Below are positions 62,249-64,000 of a stretch of 64,000 nucleotides of DNA, one piece after another; positions within the stretch are counted from its first letter, which is position 1, and each line of letters starts with the position of its first letter. The stretch comes from Granulicella sp. S190. Lineage in GTDB: Bacteria > Acidobacteriota > Terriglobia > Terriglobales > Acidobacteriaceae. The stretch lies in assembly GCF_009766095.1 (NCBI RefSeq), contig NZ_LMUD01000008.1, positions 42,323 to 106,322 of the forward strand, given 5' to 3'. Position numbers and translations under genes: made by a program. The notes under the pieces were generated by a model, which saw only the letters and a program-made list of their open reading frames with translations, had not been told where the DNA came from and searched no databases.

Positions 62249-62629
62249 ATGCCGGACGCACGCTATCGTCGATCCTTAGCGATCTTTCTGGGGTTCGTCG
62301 GAATGGCGATACTCGCCATTCTGTCTTTCCTGCCCAATCACGATAAGGTTCTTCTTCATACAGAGGGCCACTTCCATCGCTGGGGCCACCTGGTCGCGTT
62401 CGCAGCGACAACCGTTCTGCTTGCCAGCAGCCGGAGATCCTTGTCTGCGCGGTTTGCCATGGCCTCACTGGTCGCGTTCTTCGGTTACTGCGTGGAGTTC
62501 TTGCAGCATATTCTCTTCAATAATCCGCTGGAGCTTTACGACATCGCGACTGACACCATGGGTGTCCTGCTGGGATTGGTTTTTGTGCTGCTGTGGGTGG
62601 AGATTAGCCGCATGCGGCGATTCGATTAA
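62249..62629 (+). CDS. VanZ-like small membrane protein
   Basis: A 126-residue protein with four hydrophobic segments typical of the VanZ-like family: first helix about 10-28, then FHRWGHLVAFAATTVLLASS (about 42-61) and FFGYCVEFLQHILFNNPLEL (about 76-95) with the family E-Q and D residues in EFLQ and YDIATDTMGVLLG. VanZ proteins confer low-level teicoplanin resistance in some bacteria, but most chromosomal members are of unknown function. It lies about 85 bases before the tRNA-Arg gene, which is on the opposite strand. Confidence 0.88.
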   Translation: MPDARYRRSLAIFLGFVGMAILAILSFLPNHDKVLLHTEGHFHRWGHLVAFAATTVLLASSRRSLSARFAMASLVAFFGYCVEFLQHILFNNPLELYDIATDTMGVLLGLVFVLLWVEISRMRRFD

Positions 62630-62713
62630 GAAATTCTGTCACGTGCAAGATCTGCCGGAGCGGACCGAGGCTGACGGCTCAGGGGAATGGAAGATGTGCT
62701 TGTTTAGGAGATA

Positions 62714-62790
62714 TGGTGCGCCCGGAAGGATTCGAACCTCCGACCCTTTGGTTCGTAGCCAAATGCTCTATCCAGCTGAGCTACGGGCGC
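62714..62790 (-). tRNA. tRNA-Arg (anticodon ACG)
   Basis: On the minus strand GCGCCCG ... CGGGCGC forms a 7-bp acceptor stem. A D-loop arm AGCTCAGCTGGATAGAGC, anticodon arm TTTGG-CTACGAA-CCAAA and T-arm GGAGG-TTCGAAT-CCTTC follow. The loop CTACGAA puts ACG at positions 34-36; A34 would normally be edited to inosine by TadA to read CGN codons. The CCA end is encoded (62714-62716). Confidence 0.97.
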
Positions 62791-63114
62791 ACATTGCGTG
62801 GGTTGCAACCTTTTAAAGATATAGGAATTTGCGCTTTGCAGCAAGCCCGGCTCCGGTGTTGAGGAAGAGTGGGAACGGTGAGGATTCTACTGACAAGTCA
62901 AGTCTTGTGGAATAACGAAACTACTCTGCTCTCTGCATGCTGTACACCTTTGCTCCGTTGCAGAACTAGATTTAAGCAGGAGTTCTAGCGAAGGATTTTC
63001 GAGATGTAAAATCAGGGAAAATGTTTACCGAGCTACGACCCCCTGTCGCTTGAGCCAGAGACAGAACCAAAGTAGACGAGCTAGCCGGCGATACGCCGAG
63101 AGAGGGAAGATGAC
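62791..63114. other. gene-free region between tRNA-Arg and the AraD-like gene
   Basis: No credible gene in these 324 bases. The first part carries the tRNA promoter (62816-62844, minus strand). An inverted repeat AGAACT (62962-62967) and AGTTCT (62981-62986) lies in the middle. The ribosome-binding site of the following gene (AGAGGGAAG) is at its end. Confidence 0.7.
62816..62844 (-). promoter_or_regulatory. promoter of the tRNA-Arg gene
   Basis: On the minus strand TTGCTG (62839-62844) and TATCTT (62816-62821) with a 17-base spacer, 26 bases before the tRNA 5' end. This is a good sigma-70-like fit. Confidence 0.6.
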
Positions 63115-63825
63115 ATGCTGCTGAAGGCTCTGCGGGAAGAGGTTCTGGAAGCGAACCTGGAGCTGGTTCGCCGCGGCCTGGTGTTGTATACCTTCGGCAA
63201 CGTCTCCGGAGTGGATCGCGAACAGGGATTGGTCGTCATCAAGCCGTCGGGAGTCGACTATGACAAGTTGAAGCCAGAGCATATGGCGGTGACAGATCTG
63301 AACGGCAAGGTAGTCGAAGGTTCGCTGCGGCCTTCCTCCGATCTCGATACACATACTTTGCTCTACCGCGAGTTTGAGCAGATCGGGGCAGTGGTGCATA
63401 CGCACTCGGAGTTTGCGACGAGTTTTGCGCAGGCCGGCCTGAGCATTCCTGCGCTTGGCACCACGCACGCTGACTACTTCTACGGCCCTGTGCCGGTAAC
63501 TGCTCCGCTGACCGATGATGCTATTGGCGGGAGATACGTTCACGAGACTGGAGTTGCTATCGTCTCCTGTTTTCGCGGCGACGCAGAGACTCCAGCGATC
63601 GATCCTCTCGCCGTGCCAGCTTGCCTGGTCAACGGACATGCCCCCTTTGTGTGGGGCAAGACAGCGCATGATGCAGCGCACAATGCTGTCGTGCTTGAGG
63701 CAGTGGCTCGTATGGCTTACCGCACGCTTACGCTCAAGGCGGATACGCTTTGCGTCTCGCAGGCGCTGCTCGACCGACACTACTTCAGAAAGCATGGCAG
63801 CGCAGCGACCTACGGGCAGAAGTAG
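63115..63825 (+). CDS. araD: L-ribulose-5-phosphate 4-epimerase (class II aldolase family)
   Basis: The enzyme interconverts L-ribulose 5-phosphate and D-xylulose 5-phosphate in arabinose catabolism. The 236-residue product is a class II aldolase-family protein. The phosphate/substrate site has GNVSGVDREQGLVVIKPSGV (about 28-47), zinc ligands are in HTHSEFATSFAQAG (about 96-109), and DYFYGPVPVT near 121 and NGHAPFVWGKTAHDAAHNAV near 181 complete the AraD pattern. Length is typical for AraD. An arabinofuranosidase-like 3' end follows, converging from the opposite strand, which supports a role in arabinose utilisation. Confidence 0.93.
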   Translation: MLLKALREEVLEANLELVRRGLVLYTFGNVSGVDREQGLVVIKPSGVDYDKLKPEHMAVTDLNGKVVEGSLRPSSDLDTHTLLYREFEQIGAVVHTHSEFATSFAQAGLSIPALGTTHADYFYGPVPVTAPLTDDAIGGRYVHETGVAIVSCFRGDAETPAIDPLAVPACLVNGHAPFVWGKTAHDAAHNAVVLEAVARMAYRTLTLKADTLCVSQALLDRHYFRKHGSAATYGQK

Positions 63826-63857
63826 CGCCTTGGATCATTCGCTTTACAGCAGGAGAA

Positions 63858-63887
63858 GGGCTCGCTGACCATAAGCGCAGCGAGCCC
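63858..63887. other. hairpin between convergent genes
   Basis: GGGCTCGCTG (63858-63867) and CAGCGAGCCC (63878-63887) form a 10-bp perfect stem with a 10-base loop, 33 bases after the araD stop. No U-tract follows on either strand, so it may be a terminator of reduced strength or an mRNA end structure. Confidence 0.5.
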
Positions 63888-63896
63888 TGGGCTGAG

Positions 63897-64000
63897 TTAC
63901 TTCGCCTCCAGCTCCAACACCTGGATCGAGTACGGCGGCATGGTGTGACTGAATCCTGCTGCGCTCTTTATTGCGGTGACGAGTGGAACGATGCGAGTGG
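63897..64000 (-). CDS. probable alpha-N-arabinofuranosidase, 3' end only
   Basis: The last 34 codons of a minus-strand gene that continues beyond the window. The visible tail reads TAIKSAAGFSHTMPPYSIQV then LELEAK and a TAA stop. The PPYSIQVLEL ending resembles the C-terminal beta domain of GH51 alpha-L-arabinofuranosidases, which fits the adjacent araD. With so little sequence other glycosidases of similar fold remain possible. Confidence 0.5.
   Translation of the reverse strand, partial: TRIVPLVTAIKSAAGFSHTMPPYSIQVLELEAK

Overview
The window looks like a chromosomal segment of an acidobacterium, most likely class Terriglobia (family Acidobacteriaceae; Edaphobacter, Granulicella or Terriglobus type). 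This is inferred from the high GC content, the gene set and the dispersed intergenic repeats; no rRNA gene is present to settle it. I see no phage, insertion sequence, CRISPR array or plasmid function. Nearly everything is housekeeping, respiration, envelope biogenesis, translation quality control and transport.

Layout. 1-14.2 kb: a minus-strand respiratory complex I operon, nuoA-C-D-(unknown 100 aa gene)-E-F-G-H-J-K-L-M-N, from which nuoB and nuoI are absent. Behind it, on the same strand, lie a prepilin peptidase and an OprB-like porin (14.2-16.8 kb). 16.85-17.4 kb: a CsoR/RcnR-type metal repressor with a promoter and operator, and a small DUF3185 protein. 17.5-17.8 kb: a heavily structured transcribed leader with a terminator and a hairpin over the ribosome-binding site in front of thiG. 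18.6-27.7 kb: ruvC, rsmA, glgA, an amino-acid permease, a zinc metallopeptidase, uvrC, and an OmpA-like lipoprotein under an apparent sigma-54 promoter. 27.8-33.5 kb: DUF3311 protein, mazG, GNAT, menC, a secreted unknown, bactofilin plus methyltransferase, and an AT-hook mini-protein. 33.6-39.4 kb: APC permease with a soluble tail, a 45-residue membrane protein too short for ordinary gene calling, lnt, and prfB with its programmed +1 frameshift. 39.9-50.4 kb: methyltransferase, DinB, CoA-binding protein, DsbD, an NTF2-like protein apparently starting at CTG, rarA, trmH-like, tsaC, a YdcF-like protein, DUF92 and a secreted beta-propeller lipoprotein. 50.4-56.3 kb: RskA-like anti-sigma factor with its ECF sigma factor, tlyA, AsmA-like protein and nadK. 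56.5-61.2 kb: an FTR1-DUF2318 iron permease with two MacB-like permeases and an ATPase, resembling the Campylobacter P19/FetMP iron module but without P19. 61.4-64 kb: GNAT, VanZ-like protein, tRNA-Arg(ACG), an AraD-type aldolase/epimerase and the 3' end of a probable arabinofuranosidase.

Genes working together: complex I with menC (menaquinone, its likely electron acceptor); lnt, DsbD, OmpA-like, AsmA-like, bactofilin and porin in the diderm envelope; prfB, tsaC, rsmA, tlyA, trmH-like and tRNA-Arg in translation; uvrC, ruvC, rarA and mazG in genome upkeep; the four-gene iron import module. The most unusual signals are the thiG leader RNA, the complex I operon lacking two iron-sulfur subunits but carrying an unknown extra gene, the CTG-initiated gene after dsbD, the tiny membrane protein, and two families of dispersed repeats.
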